From positions 5,647,524-5,711,523 of the forward strand of contig CP036434.1 in NCBI GenBank assembly GCA_007751475.1: a DNA stretch of 64,000 bases, written 5' to 3'. Positions within the stretch are counted from its first letter, which is position 1, and every line of letters begins with the position of its first letter. The DNA comes from Saltatorellus ferox (GTDB lineage Bacteria; Planctomycetota; UBA1135; GCA-002686595). Below are positions 19,015 to 28,112 of the stretch, piece by piece. The position numbers and the translations under genes were made by a program. The notes below the pieces were generated by a model that was not told the DNA's origin, searched no databases, and was given only the letters and a program-made list of their open reading frames with translations.

Positions 19015-19209
19015 AGTTCGGGCGTGCGGGCCTCGCCTAAGCGGGAGCCAAGGCGACTTTAGGGCACGCATAGGCTCGATGCGGAGGCTCGATGTCATCG
19101 CAGGGCTCGTGCACCGGAATGCTTTCGGAGTCGGCTGCTGCGCCGCCCCATGGACGGCACCAAGACCGCCTCTGGGGACCACCTCCCGCACCCCCAACCA
19201 GGAGCACCG

Positions 19210-20136
19210 ATGTCCCTGACGTCATCCATCGCCCTCACAAGTCTCTCGCTCGCTCTCTCCACCGCTGCTTCGGCCCAGTCGGGCATCGGGGAGACCGCGC
19301 TCGGTTCGACGAACTTTCTCACCGACGCGCAGCTGACTGCGATGGAGCTGTCGACCCGCATGGGCGAACAGCTCCGGCAGTACGCACCCATCGGCCAGAT
19401 CGCGGACCTCATCGTCGATGGAACGACCGGCGAGATCACCTACCTCGTGATCGAGGAAGAGATCCCGCTCGCGGGCATGAATCCGCAGCGGATCATTCCC
19501 TGGGACAAGCTGATCTGGCGCAACGACCCCGACGGCGAAGGAAAGATCGTCGAGATCCTCATGACCGAGGAGGAGTTCCTGGGATTGCCCTCCTTCGTCG
19601 CAGCCGAGTCGGAGCTGCTCACCACGGCCCGACGCCAGCGCGAGGGCGACGTCGCCCCGCCCGTCAGTCATTCGAGCGACAAGAAAGAAGAGAAAGAGGA
19701 GCCGCACCCCATGTACCTGACGTCGTCGTTGACCGAGCTCGACGTCTTTCCGGCCGGAGGTGCCGCTCCGCTGAGCGCGATCGAGAGCGCCGTCTTCGAC
19801 CTCGACGAAGGGCGCCTCGCCTTCTTCACGATGGACATCGCCGGAAAGAGCTATCTGGTCCCGCTGGAGACCCTCTCCTTCGATGAGGGCAAGAAGGCCG
19901 AGGACGCGACAGGACATGAGGAACTCGTCGCCTTCGTGCCGTTCGAAGAGTCCGAACTCGGGGACGGCCCCACCCTGGCCGACGAGGACCGCCGGAACGC
20001 GAGGAACCCGAAGTTCCGCGAGGAGTCGATCCGCTTCTTCGATCAGTGGAAGAAGGACGACGGTCAGAAGAAAGCGCGGGCGAAAGACAAGGGCGAAGGA
20101 GAGAGGAAGGGAGCGGAAAAGCCGGACGGCAAGTAG
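19210..20136 (+). CDS. Secreted PRC-barrel domain protein
   Basis: 308 aa. The start at 19210 is supported by GGAG six bases upstream and by an immediate signal peptide (SLALSTAASA). Residues about 45-110 form a PRC-barrel (YAPIGQIADLIVDGTTGEITYLVIEEE, then IIPWDKLIWR). A second similar unit lies about 155-220 (AIESAVFDLDEGRLAFFTMD, YLVPLETLSF). The C-terminal third is charged and Lys/Glu-rich. PRC-barrels bind RNA, proteins or membranes. An exported double PRC-barrel has no established role. It ends one base before the convergent glycosylase gene. Confidence 0.75.
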   Translation: MSLTSSIALTSLSLALSTAASAQSGIGETALGSTNFLTDAQLTAMELSTRMGEQLRQYAPIGQIADLIVDGTTGEITYLVIEEEIPLAGMNPQRIIPWDKLIWRNDPDGEGKIVEILMTEEEFLGLPSFVAAESELLTTARRQREGDVAPPVSHSSDKKEEKEEPHPMYLTSSLTELDVFPAGGAAPLSAIESAVFDLDEGRLAFFTMDIAGKSYLVPLETLSFDEGKKAEDATGHEELVAFVPFEESELGDGPTLADEDRRNARNPKFREESIRFFDQWKKDDGQKKARAKDKGEGERKGAEKPDGK

Positions 20137-20137
20137 A

Positions 20138-20851
20138 TCACGGCTGCTCCGCAGCGCGATCCCGCACGCTGACGTTCGGGTTCCCCTTCACGTAGTAGCG
20201 CAGGGGCTTCTTGGCCCACTCACCTGCGTAGTCGACGCCGATGCGCGGGCACACCACGATGTCCCGCGCTGGGAGCGCTCGAACGCGGAGGCGCTCGATG
20301 AATAGTTCTTCGCTCGTGACCAGGTCCAGCGCGTCCTGATCTCGGGTGACGGCGAACGCAGCACCGACCTTACCGGGGCCCGAGCACAGGTCGCGGTCAC
20401 GCTTCGCGCGGGGCCGCCTGGCTCGCATCGTCTCCAGCCCCTCGGTCGGCTCGACCGCTCGAATGAGCACCGCCTGCGGCACCTCCACCTCGCCCACCAC
20501 GACGTTGAGCAGGTGATGAATCCCGTAGTTGAGATAGATGTAAGCGGTGCCCCCATCCATGAACATCGTGCTCGTCCGTTCCGTTCGTCTCCACCCGAAC
20601 GTATGGGCCGCCCGGTCTTCGTAGCCGAGATACGCCTCGGTCTCGACGATGATTCCCGCCACGCGCTGGCCGCCCTGTATTCGCACGAGCCGCTGCCCGA
20701 GCAGTCGCCGCGCCACTTGCTCGGGCCCGCGCCGGAACTCACTCCGGCCCAAGCGATCGATCGGCGATTCTTCCAAGTCCTGATTCAGATGGAGCGATTC
20801 CTGATACGGCGCTGACTCCACCGCTCTACGGAAGGAACAGAACCGACGCAC
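20138..20851 (-). CDS. 3-methyladenine DNA glycosylase (AAG/MPG family)
   Basis: Up to 237 aa. It excises alkylated purines in base-excision repair. Family landmarks are VARRLLGQRLVR, IVETEAYLGYEDRAAH (catalytic Glu in VETEAY), GGTAYIYLNYGIHHLLNVV, LCSGPGKV and PRIGVDYAGEWAKKPLRYY. The ATG at 20851 would overlap the end of the upstream gene by 26 bases. A GTG about 30 bases further in (VESAPY) avoids the overlap, so the first 10 or so residues are uncertain. Confidence 0.9.
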   Translation of the reverse strand: MRRFCSFRRAVESAPYQESLHLNQDLEESPIDRLGRSEFRRGPEQVARRLLGQRLVRIQGGQRVAGIIVETEAYLGYEDRAAHTFGWRRTERTSTMFMDGGTAYIYLNYGIHHLLNVVVGEVEVPQAVLIRAVEPTEGLETMRARRPRAKRDRDLCSGPGKVGAAFAVTRDQDALDLVTSEELFIERLRVRALPARDIVVCPRIGVDYAGEWAKKPLRYYVKGNPNVSVRDRAAEQP

Positions 20852-22439
20852 CGTTGGATGCGTTGCTGGTCGGCAGCGGGTTGAGGTCCCGGTGCCAGTA
20901 CTGAAAGTACCAGGTCTCCCCGGGCGCGATCGAGACCTGAGGCGGCAGATCGGTCAGGTCCGACAGGTAGCTCACGGTACCCGACCCGCTCGCCGCGCCG
21001 CCCGCGCTCCACCGGTAGATCGGCAGGTTCACGCAAAGCGTTCCCTGCGAGCCGTTGAAGTTCGGAAGACTGAGCGTGGACTGGGAGAGAATGAAGATGC
21101 CGGTGGCTGCCGGGGGCAGGTTGGTCACGTCGATCTGGAGCGCTCCTCTGGAGATCGACGGCGACCCCGAGAGCACGATGGACGCAGCAAGCCCCGTCGA
21201 GTTGGAGGCCGCCTGGCAATAGGTTCCGAAACCGCCGCGGGGTTCGAGCACCCAGACCTGTGCGCCGTAGTGGCTGCAGAAGTAGACGAGGCCGTCGTTC
21301 CCCACGGTGAAGTCGACGACATACCGGATCGGGCTTCCGCCTCCGGCGTTCAGGACGTCGCTGATCTCGACGACGCTCGCCGCGCCGGAAGGATCATCGA
21401 TGCGATAGAACCGGCCGCTGCAGAAGTCGGTGAAGAGGTAGCTCCCTTCGAGGCTCGCGACGGGTCCTCCGCGAACCACCGTGCCGCCCATGATCGCGCA
21501 GGCGAAGTCAGGGCTCGTATGGCCGAGCACGGCGATCGGATCGATATCCGTCGTCCCGGTGCAAACGCAGCCCGGAAAGTTGCGGCAGTCGAAACCCTCG
21601 CGGCACGGCCAACCAGCGAAGCCGCCGACGTCGGTCGCCACGGAGATTCGCGTGATCTCCTCCGCGGTGCTCGCACCCACGTCGCCCACGAACACGTCTC
21701 CGGTCACCGGATCGACGTCGAGTCGAAAAGGATTCCGGAAGCCCGAGACCCAGATGTGCGGATCGTTCGTCGTCGAACCCGCGTAGGGGTTGTCCGCGGG
21801 AACGTGCGGATGAGGCGCACGGACGTCGAAGCGCAGGACCTTGCCGCGCGGGTCGGAGAGGTCCATGGCAGTCGGCAGGTTCAGGGCGCTCCCCGCGTCG
21901 CCGTCGCCGATCGCATGATAGAGCATGCCGTCCGGACCGAACTCCAGGTCGCCGCCCATGTGGCCCTCGGTCTGCTGTGGGATCGGCCCCTTGATGATGT
22001 GCTCACTCGCAGGATCCGCGATGTCCACCGAGCCCGGCATCATGGTGAAACGTGAGATGACCGTGGCGCTGAGCGCGGTCGTCGACACCATGTTGTAAGC
22101 GAGGTAGAAGTATCCGTTCATCTCGAACTCGGGATCGAAGACGAAGCCAATGAGTCCGCCCTCTCCCGTGTCATCCACGCTGGCTCGAATGTCGAGCACC
22201 GGCGTCCCCACGTAGTTGCCGTCACGGAAGCGCCAGACCCGCCCCTGCTTGTCGGAGAGGTAGAGCTGATCGTCGACACCCGGCGCGAATTCGATCGCCG
22301 TCGGCCGTCCAGCCGCGGTTCCGAGAAGAACCGGTTCGAAGTCCTGGGCCGAGGCGACAGCGGGAGCCAGTGCGAACGCGGGCGCTGCGAATCCAGCGAG
22401 TGCTAAAGCGATCGTGCAGAGGACGGGCGATGGATGCAT
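20826..22439 (-). CDS. Secreted PQQ-dependent sugar dehydrogenase-like propeller protein (copy 2)
   Basis: 537 aa with a signal peptide (ALALAGFAAPAFA). The GSDH-like propeller spans residues about 35-400, with GEGGLIGFVFDPEF, HMGGDLEFGPDGMLYHAIGD, GFRNPFRLDVDPVTGDVFVGD and DFACAIMGGTVVRG. The C-terminal module starts about residue 405 (YCQAASNSTG) and ends FQYWHRDLNPLPTSNAS. It is clearly paralogous to the gene at 17449-19014 over the full length, but diverged enough to be an old duplication. It lies just upstream of the glycosylase gene on the same strand. Confidence 0.85.
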   Translation of the reverse strand: MHPSPVLCTIALALAGFAAPAFALAPAVASAQDFEPVLLGTAAGRPTAIEFAPGVDDQLYLSDKQGRVWRFRDGNYVGTPVLDIRASVDDTGEGGLIGFVFDPEFEMNGYFYLAYNMVSTTALSATVISRFTMMPGSVDIADPASEHIIKGPIPQQTEGHMGGDLEFGPDGMLYHAIGDGDAGSALNLPTAMDLSDPRGKVLRFDVRAPHPHVPADNPYAGSTTNDPHIWVSGFRNPFRLDVDPVTGDVFVGDVGASTAEEITRISVATDVGGFAGWPCREGFDCRNFPGCVCTGTTDIDPIAVLGHTSPDFACAIMGGTVVRGGPVASLEGSYLFTDFCSGRFYRIDDPSGAASVVEISDVLNAGGGSPIRYVVDFTVGNDGLVYFCSHYGAQVWVLEPRGGFGTYCQAASNSTGLAASIVLSGSPSISRGALQIDVTNLPPAATGIFILSQSTLSLPNFNGSQGTLCVNLPIYRWSAGGAASGSGTVSYLSDLTDLPPQVSIAPGETWYFQYWHRDLNPLPTSNASNGASVLFLP

Positions 22440-22607
22440 GGCGGTCGAACGTTGGGGTCGGGAAAGCGCGGACCCCTAAAGTTATTCTGCTGGGGACCGT
22501 CGGGCCGACGAGATCCACCGGAGTCGGCTTTCGCGCCAGGAACCGATGGGCAGCGTCCCGATCTTGGACCGGCCCAAGGTCCCGCCTCCGACCTCCCATG
22601 CGGTCGA

Positions 22608-25184
22608 TCAGAGCACGCGCACGAGACGCTGGAACCGTGCCTCGTTCCGAAGCGAAGCCAGATCGGGATCGTTCGCCGCCCACTCTCGCTGGCGATTCGC
22701 GGACTCCACCGACGCGTGGTTCTGCATCAGCTCGGTTTCCAGGTAGTCGAGCGCCCGGGAGGTGTCCCCCAGGAGAGCGTGCGTGCACGCGAGGTTGTAC
22801 CAGGTCCCCGGCCCCGGGCGGATCGAGCGCAGGAGCGACCGAGCCTCTGCTTCCGCCCCGGAGCGCGCGCGATAGCACGCCATCAGAACGCGCATGAACT
22901 CATCCTTGCGGAGCTCGTAGGCACGCTCGTAGTACCCAAGCGCCTTGTCCTTGTCGAGCAACCGCACGTTCGCATTGACCGCCAGACTGACGAGGGCGGT
23001 CGAGCGAAGCGCGCGGAAGCTCGAGAGGTCGTCGAACGTCGCGCCGCGGCCCGCGAGATCACGCTCGATGTCTTCGATGCGCTCGACCGCGCGGAGGAGC
23101 ACGCGCTCCGCTTCCTCCCCGCGCCCCTCGTCGGTGAAGGCGCTGCCAGCGAGAAGCTGCGCCCGAACGATGCGCTCGTGCCCGATGACGAACCACCAGT
23201 CGGAGATCCCATCATCGGTGAGATCCGCCTCCAGGCGCGTCGCGATCACGCGCGCCTCCGTGCCCCGGCCTTCCTCCTTCAGATCCTGCGCGTGCCAGAG
23301 CGCCGCGCTTCCGGGGATACGCAGGTCGCGCATCCACTGCCTGTCCGTACTTCGGTTGGCCTCTTCGGCCGCTTGGCGCGCGGCGAAGCGCCGGCGCTGC
23401 AGGTTCTCCAGGGCCTGGATCTCGGGCTCGGGAATGATCCCGAACGCTCGTTCCTGCGCGCGCGTCATGAGCTGCCGCGCCGCGTCGATCGCGTCGTCGA
23501 TACCGCTGAGTCGAGCCGCACGGATGCGATCGAGGTAGCGTCGACGCGCTGGATCCGCGAGCGGATCCGTGAGTCGCTCCACGACCTCCGGCGGCCCCGC
23601 GGGCTCCAGGAGCGCGAAGCCTGGCAGCTCCCCGGGTGACACCGACGCGAGGACGCGGCCGAGCCGCCCCTGCAGCTCCACGATCCGCGCGCGATCCAGA
23701 GGCCCGCCCTTCGAACCGTCCGCCTGGAGCCGTGGGCCGCCCCCGCTCGCAAAGCCGCGGCGACCGAAGAAGATCTGATACACCGACATGTCGCTGCCCA
23801 GCAGAGCGTCCCATCCGGTCATGACATCCCCGCGGATCTCGGCGTAGACGGCCTGCGCTTCGAGGTGGCGTTCGTGGGCGGTGCGGGCCCTCTCCAGCGC
23901 CGGCCCGAGGGACGCAGGATCGGCGGCATCGCTCCGGACGAGGAACGCGAGCGCGCGCGCGATCTCCAGCACCGCGCGCTGATGGAGCAGGTCCACGTGC
24001 ACGAGCCGTTCCGACTCGGCGAGCAGATCACGTCGCTCGGAAAGAGCCGCGTCGAGCGCGCTTGCCGCCAGTTCGAAGCTCCGCTCGGCGTCCTCGACGT
24101 GGCCGAGCGCGAGCTCTGCGAGCCCCGCGAGGTAGCGGCCGCGGAACACCCAGAGCTGCGACTCGTAGGCGTCGAGTCGTAGCTCGCCCCCGAGCTGCAG
24201 GCCGCTCGCCTCGGTCAACGCCTGGGCCGCCCGCAGCGCGGCGCCCGCGTCGCCCTCCGCGCTCAGCGCGATCCGGGCGGACTGATACAGGGTCACGTCG
24301 CGGGAGATGCCGAGGTCGGTGAGCCGCTGGAGAAGTTCGGCCGCTCGCCCTCGCACCTCGGAGGCCGCGAGACGGTCGAGCGCTTCCTGGAACGCATCGC
24401 CGGCGGCAGCGCGCACGATTTCCTCCGGCGCCTTGAGGCCGACGACGAGCGGCATGAGGTCGAGCGTGCTGAGTTCGTTCGCGTCCCCGAGCCACTGGCC
24501 GTAGCGAGGCAGGAGAACGGCCAGTACGTCGGCGTCCGGAGCCGCGCTTCCCCGCGAAGCTCCCTCGGCGAAGAGGCCACCGTCCACGAGGGACCGGACC
24601 AGGCGCACGATCTCGGTGTCCCCACCGGGTGCCTCGACCAGCGCCGTCGCGGCCCGCACGCGGAGGGCCGCATCCGGCTCCTTCACGGCCACGGCCGCGA
24701 GCACCTCGGCGGCGAACCGATCTCCGATCCGCCCGAGCGCCGCGATGGCGTCGCTCCTGGCTTCCTCGGGGATCACTCTCGCGTCGGCCCCGGATCGCGG
24801 GCTCACGAGGGTCGAAAGCGCCCGCACGCGTTCGGGCCGGGCCAGGTCCCCGAGGTCGGGACGGGCCATGAACCCGATGGCGAGCCCCTGGATGACCGGG
24901 TCCGGATCGGCGACGAGCGCGGTCGCCTCGAGGACGAGCGACGTCTCGGGATCGAGCGACTCGACGACGATCCGCGTGAGCTCTCGGCGCTGGAGGGCAC
25001 CCGCGGCATCGGAAGGATCGAGGATGCGGGCCAGGGCGGCCGCCGCATCCGACCGGACGGCCTGCGAGGGATCCGCCGTCGCGACGGATCCCTGCGAGAG
25101 CGGGGCGGGAGTGGACAGGCCAGACGCGAGGGCCAGGCTCAGGGACAGAAGAAGCATGGTCAAGGGAGCGCCATCATGGGCCAT
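22608..25184 (-). CDS. Exported HEAT/TPR-repeat scaffold protein
   Basis: 858 aa from the ATG at 25184, which lies 11 bases after the stop of the sigma-54 activator gene; an upstream in-frame ATG at 25256 would overlap that gene. A hydrophobic N-terminus (MLLLSLSLALASGL) suggests export. The first half is helical HEAT-like (RSDAAAALARILDPSD, ARSDAIAALGRIGDRFAAEVL). The second half has TPR-like helices (VSLAVNANVRLLDKDKALGYYERAYELRKDE, then LACTHALLGDTSRALDYLETEL). No enzymatic motif is seen. Co-transcription with the regulator gene is likely from the tight spacing. Confidence 0.7.
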   Translation of the reverse strand: MAHDGAPLTMLLLSLSLALASGLSTPAPLSQGSVATADPSQAVRSDAAAALARILDPSDAAGALQRRELTRIVVESLDPETSLVLEATALVADPDPVIQGLAIGFMARPDLGDLARPERVRALSTLVSPRSGADARVIPEEARSDAIAALGRIGDRFAAEVLAAVAVKEPDAALRVRAATALVEAPGGDTEIVRLVRSLVDGGLFAEGASRGSAAPDADVLAVLLPRYGQWLGDANELSTLDLMPLVVGLKAPEEIVRAAAGDAFQEALDRLAASEVRGRAAELLQRLTDLGISRDVTLYQSARIALSAEGDAGAALRAAQALTEASGLQLGGELRLDAYESQLWVFRGRYLAGLAELALGHVEDAERSFELAASALDAALSERRDLLAESERLVHVDLLHQRAVLEIARALAFLVRSDAADPASLGPALERARTAHERHLEAQAVYAEIRGDVMTGWDALLGSDMSVYQIFFGRRGFASGGGPRLQADGSKGGPLDRARIVELQGRLGRVLASVSPGELPGFALLEPAGPPEVVERLTDPLADPARRRYLDRIRAARLSGIDDAIDAARQLMTRAQERAFGIIPEPEIQALENLQRRRFAARQAAEEANRSTDRQWMRDLRIPGSAALWHAQDLKEEGRGTEARVIATRLEADLTDDGISDWWFVIGHERIVRAQLLAGSAFTDEGRGEEAERVLLRAVERIEDIERDLAGRGATFDDLSSFRALRSTALVSLAVNANVRLLDKDKALGYYERAYELRKDEFMRVLMACYRARSGAEAEARSLLRSIRPGPGTWYNLACTHALLGDTSRALDYLETELMQNHASVESANRQREWAANDPDLASLRNEARFQRLVRVL

Positions 25185-25195
25185 CCGGACGGCGC

Positions 25196-26251
25196 TCACG
25201 CACCATCGAGCTTTTTCCGACGATAGCTGAACGCGCGCCGCGACAATCCGACGCACCTGGCCGCCGCAGAGACGTTCCCCTTCTCCTGTTCCAGGGCGGC
25301 TTCGAGGACGGCCGCCTCCAGCTCCTCCAGCCCGACGCCGCTGGCGAGCGCCTCGAGCGCGATCTCCTCGGCCCGTCCAGCCAGCCCCTCGCCCAGGAAG
25401 GCGACCTCTTCGGCGCGGACGGTCTCACCCGGTGATCCGAGCACCAGCACCCGCTCGATGGCGTTCTCCAGCTCCCGGAAGTTCCCCGGCCAGGGGTGGG
25501 CGGCAAGCGCCGCCAGGGCCTCCGGAGAGAGCGCCCGCGGCGCCACGCCCGCCCGAGCCGCCACGTGGGCCATCACCCCCTGGCAGAGGCCCTCGAAGCC
25601 AGGTCCATGGGTGCGGGTCCGGAGCGGCGGCACCTGGAGCGGCACCACGGCGAGGCGGTAGTAGAGATCCTCTCGAAACTGCCCTTCTTCGACCGCCCGC
25701 GCGAGGCTCCGCCCGGTGGTGGCGATCACCTGGACGTCGACTTCGACGAAGTCCTCCGACCCGAGGGGCTCGACCACTCGCTCCTGCAGCACGCGCAAAA
25801 GCTTCACCTGGAGCGCCAGATCGAGGGTTTCGATGGCCTCGAGCACGAGAGTCCCGCCGCTGGCACGGACGAATCGCCCTTCCCGCGCGCCCACCGCTCC
25901 GGTGAAGGCGCCCGCCTCGTGGCCGAAGAGTTCCCCCTCCAGAAGGGTCGAGGCGAGCCCGGAGAGATGCACCGAAACGAAAGGTCCGTCGCGCCGCCCG
26001 GACAGATCGTGGAAACGCCGGGCGGCACGGCTCTTGCCAGCGCCGCTCTCTCCGGTGAGAAGCACCGTGGCCGGGGCACCCAGCGAATCGTCGGCCGGAT
26101 CAGGGGTGGGGACGCCCGAGGCGACGCGGGCCAGCCGTTCCTCGAAGGCCTCCCACTGGTCGGGACCCCCGGCGAGTTCGTCGCTGGCTTCGGCTTCTCG
26201 GCCGAAGCCGTCCGAACCGGCCGGCGGCAGGGGGTCATTCTCCGAATCCAT
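25196..26251 (-). CDS. Sigma-54-interacting activator with degenerate Walker B, no receiver domain
   Basis: 351 aa from ATG 26251. The AAA+ domain has Walker A GESGAGKS (residues 67-74), GAFTGA (114-119, the sigma-54 contact loop) and the arginine region FREDLYYRL. The C-terminus carries a Fis-type HTH (GNVSAAARCVGLSRRAFSYRRKKL). The Walker B position reads TLVLEAI where this family normally has a LDEI-type core: the Asp-Glu pair is replaced by Glu138-Ala139, which should lower ATP hydrolysis. There is no response-regulator or GAF domain, only about 55 residues before the AAA+ core. It is divergent from nusA. Confidence 0.88.
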   Translation of the reverse strand: MDSENDPLPPAGSDGFGREAEASDELAGGPDQWEAFEERLARVASGVPTPDPADDSLGAPATVLLTGESGAGKSRAARRFHDLSGRRDGPFVSVHLSGLASTLLEGELFGHEAGAFTGAVGAREGRFVRASGGTLVLEAIETLDLALQVKLLRVLQERVVEPLGSEDFVEVDVQVIATTGRSLARAVEEGQFREDLYYRLAVVPLQVPPLRTRTHGPGFEGLCQGVMAHVAARAGVAPRALSPEALAALAAHPWPGNFRELENAIERVLVLGSPGETVRAEEVAFLGEGLAGRAEEIALEALASGVGLEELEAAVLEAALEQEKGNVSAAARCVGLSRRAFSYRRKKLDGA

Positions 26252-26350
26252 GGGTCGAAGTCTAGGAGTCCGCACCACCTTCGCCCAGCGGAGGTCTCCT
26301 TCTAGACCTCAATAACCGTGCGATTCAGCCCATAACAGGGCCATCTGAGG

Positions 26351-26379
26351 TTGACTCCCCAGCGGCTCCGGCTCAAACT
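26351..26379 (+). promoter_or_regulatory. Sigma70-type promoter upstream of nusA
   Basis: TTGACT at 26351-26356, a 17-base spacer, and CAAACT at 26374-26379. Transcription would start near 26386 and give a leader of about 145 bases before nusA that contains the terminator-like hairpin at 26483-26509. Confidence 0.5.
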
Positions 26380-26482
26380 ACGTGGCGAACGTAGACCCGA
26401 CGAACACTCCTGGACAACTGCGCGAAGAGAAGCTGAGCATCCCCGAAACGAATCAGGGTCGAGCTGATCTGCGCCGATGGAA

Positions 26483-26509
26483 GGAGCGGGGCCCTCCCCC
26501 GCTCCTTTT
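26483..26509 (+). terminator. Intrinsic terminator/attenuator immediately before nusA
   Basis: A perfect 9-bp GC-rich stem (GGAGCGGGG at 26483-26491, CCCCGCTCC at 26497-26505) with a 5-base loop is followed by TTTT. It ends 21 bases before the nusA ATG, and no gene on this strand ends upstream. It therefore lies in the nusA leader itself and may be an attenuator. Confidence 0.7.
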
Positions 26510-26530
26510 CTATTGCCCTCCTCGCGAGCC

Positions 26531-27661
26531 ATGAATCCCGACCAACTTCTCCAAACGATCGACGCGCTCCACGCGATGAAGAACATCCCACGTGAGGTGA
26601 TCTTCCGCGCGTTGGAGGAATCGATGGCCGCCGCCGTGCGGAAACGCTTCGGCGAAGGGGAGGATCTCGTCTGCACCATCGACCGTGAATCCGGCGAGGT
26701 GACGATCGAGGACGACGAAGGCGTCTACGAGTTCGAGATGAGCGAACTGGGCCGCATCGTGGCTCAGACGGTCAAGCAGGGCTTCACCCAGCGCGTGCGC
26801 GAAGCCGAGCGGGACGTGTTCTTCGACAAGTACGAAGAGCGCGTGGGCCAGCTGATCTCGGGCGAGGTCCAGCGCTACGAGGGCCAAGATCTCGTCATCA
26901 GCCTCGGCGACGTCGAGGCCTACCTGACCCGCGAGGACCGCGTCCGCGGCGAGACCTACGCCCCGGGTGACCGGACGCGCGTGATCATCGTCGAGGTTCG
27001 CAAGGAAGGCAGCCGCGTCAAGATCTTCGTCAGCCGCACCCACCCCGACCTCGTGCGCAGGCTCTTCGAACTCGAAGTGCCCGAGATCGCGGACCAGATC
27101 ATCGAGATCAAGCGCGTCGTGCGCGAGCCCGGCTACCGCACCAAGATGGCCGTGCTGTCCAGCGACCCGAAGATCGATGCGATCGGCGCGTGCGTCGGCG
27201 TGCGCGGATCGCGCATCAAGGCGGTGATCGACGAGCTGCGCGGCGAGCGCATCGACATCATCCGCTGGAGCGACTCCCTGGAGACGCTCGTCATGAACGG
27301 CCTCGGCCCGGCCAAGATCCACCTTGACAACATCTACCCGAATATCGAGCGCCACTCTGTGACGGTTCTGGTGGACGAAGAACAGCAGTCGCTCGCCATC
27401 GGCAAGCGAGGCCAGAACGTTCGCCTGGCCAGCCGCCTTTGCGGCTGGGACATCGATATCAAGACACGCGAAGAGTTCTTCAAGGACTCGGAAGCGGAAG
27501 CCGCCGGCAACGCCCAGCGTGAAGACGCGGCGAAGAAAGCGGAGCTGGAAGAGGCCGAACAGGACTCCTACGACGACGACAGCTACGACTCCGAGGATGA
27601 CCTCGAAAGCGAGGATGGATCGGCCGCAGCCGACGACACCTCGGAAGCCACTGCTGGCTAG
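26531..27661 (+). CDS. nusA: Transcription termination/antitermination protein NusA
   Basis: 376 aa from ATG 26531 (MNPDQLL). It has the NusA N-terminal domain (IPREVIFRALEESMAAAVRKRF), the S1 domain (VGQLISGEVQRYEGQDLVIS) and KH1/KH2 (KMAVLSSDPKIDAIGACVGV, and SLAIGKRGQNVRLASRLCGW). It ends in a short acidic tail (EEAEQDSYDDDSYDSEDD) in place of the proteobacterial acidic repeats. NusA binds RNA polymerase and affects pausing and intrinsic termination. rimP, the usual upstream neighbour, is absent. infB follows after 451 bases. Confidence 0.96.
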   Translation: MNPDQLLQTIDALHAMKNIPREVIFRALEESMAAAVRKRFGEGEDLVCTIDRESGEVTIEDDEGVYEFEMSELGRIVAQTVKQGFTQRVREAERDVFFDKYEERVGQLISGEVQRYEGQDLVISLGDVEAYLTREDRVRGETYAPGDRTRVIIVEVRKEGSRVKIFVSRTHPDLVRRLFELEVPEIADQIIEIKRVVREPGYRTKMAVLSSDPKIDAIGACVGVRGSRIKAVIDELRGERIDIIRWSDSLETLVMNGLGPAKIHLDNIYPNIERHSVTVLVDEEQQSLAIGKRGQNVRLASRLCGWDIDIKTREEFFKDSEAEAAGNAQREDAAKKAELEEAEQDSYDDDSYDSEDDLESEDGSAAADDTSEATAG

Positions 27662-28112
27662 AACTCTGCAGGCCAGAGCGATCCCGAGCAGAACCCATCA
27701 GGTCCGAACTGAACCCCGCCCACGGGGTCAGGTTCAGTTCGGGCGCCTGGAGACAATCCCCCTTTGACCCCTTCCGAGCTGAACTCCGCGGACCCTCCCG
27801 CGGCGCTCCAGCGAGGACGAACAAGGACTTATCCGTGACAGCATTTTCCCATGCAGGTTGAGGTCACTGAGTCGGGCATCACTGCCCGCCCCGGTCATCC
27901 CCTCTGCCTCAGCCCCCACAACCTACTCCCCGCGCCATCCCATGGCGCACTTCCGGCTTAGCGCTACGACCCTTCGGGTCGCCGGGCTGAATCGGAATCC
28001 GATCAAGCCCCCCCGACGCTCTCCCAGCAAGGGACCGGACCCGCGAGTCACAACGACGTGACTCCCATGGATCCGCCCTGGTGAGCGTCCAGCACAGCCA
28101 AGACAAGGAAGA
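27662..28112 (+). promoter_or_regulatory. 451-base nusA-infB spacer with strong hairpins
   Basis: No credible gene is seen here. At 27704-27742 there is a perfect 12-bp inverted repeat (CCGAACTGAACC/GGTTCAGTTCGG) with a further 5-bp CCCCG/CGGGG stem inside. It has no T-run, so it is not a simple terminator. A GC-rich hairpin follows near 27786-27806 (CCGCGG arms), and a 6-bp stem with a TTC loop (CGACCC/GGGTCG) lies near 27967. The region could be an infB leader or carry its own promoter. Confidence 0.5.
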
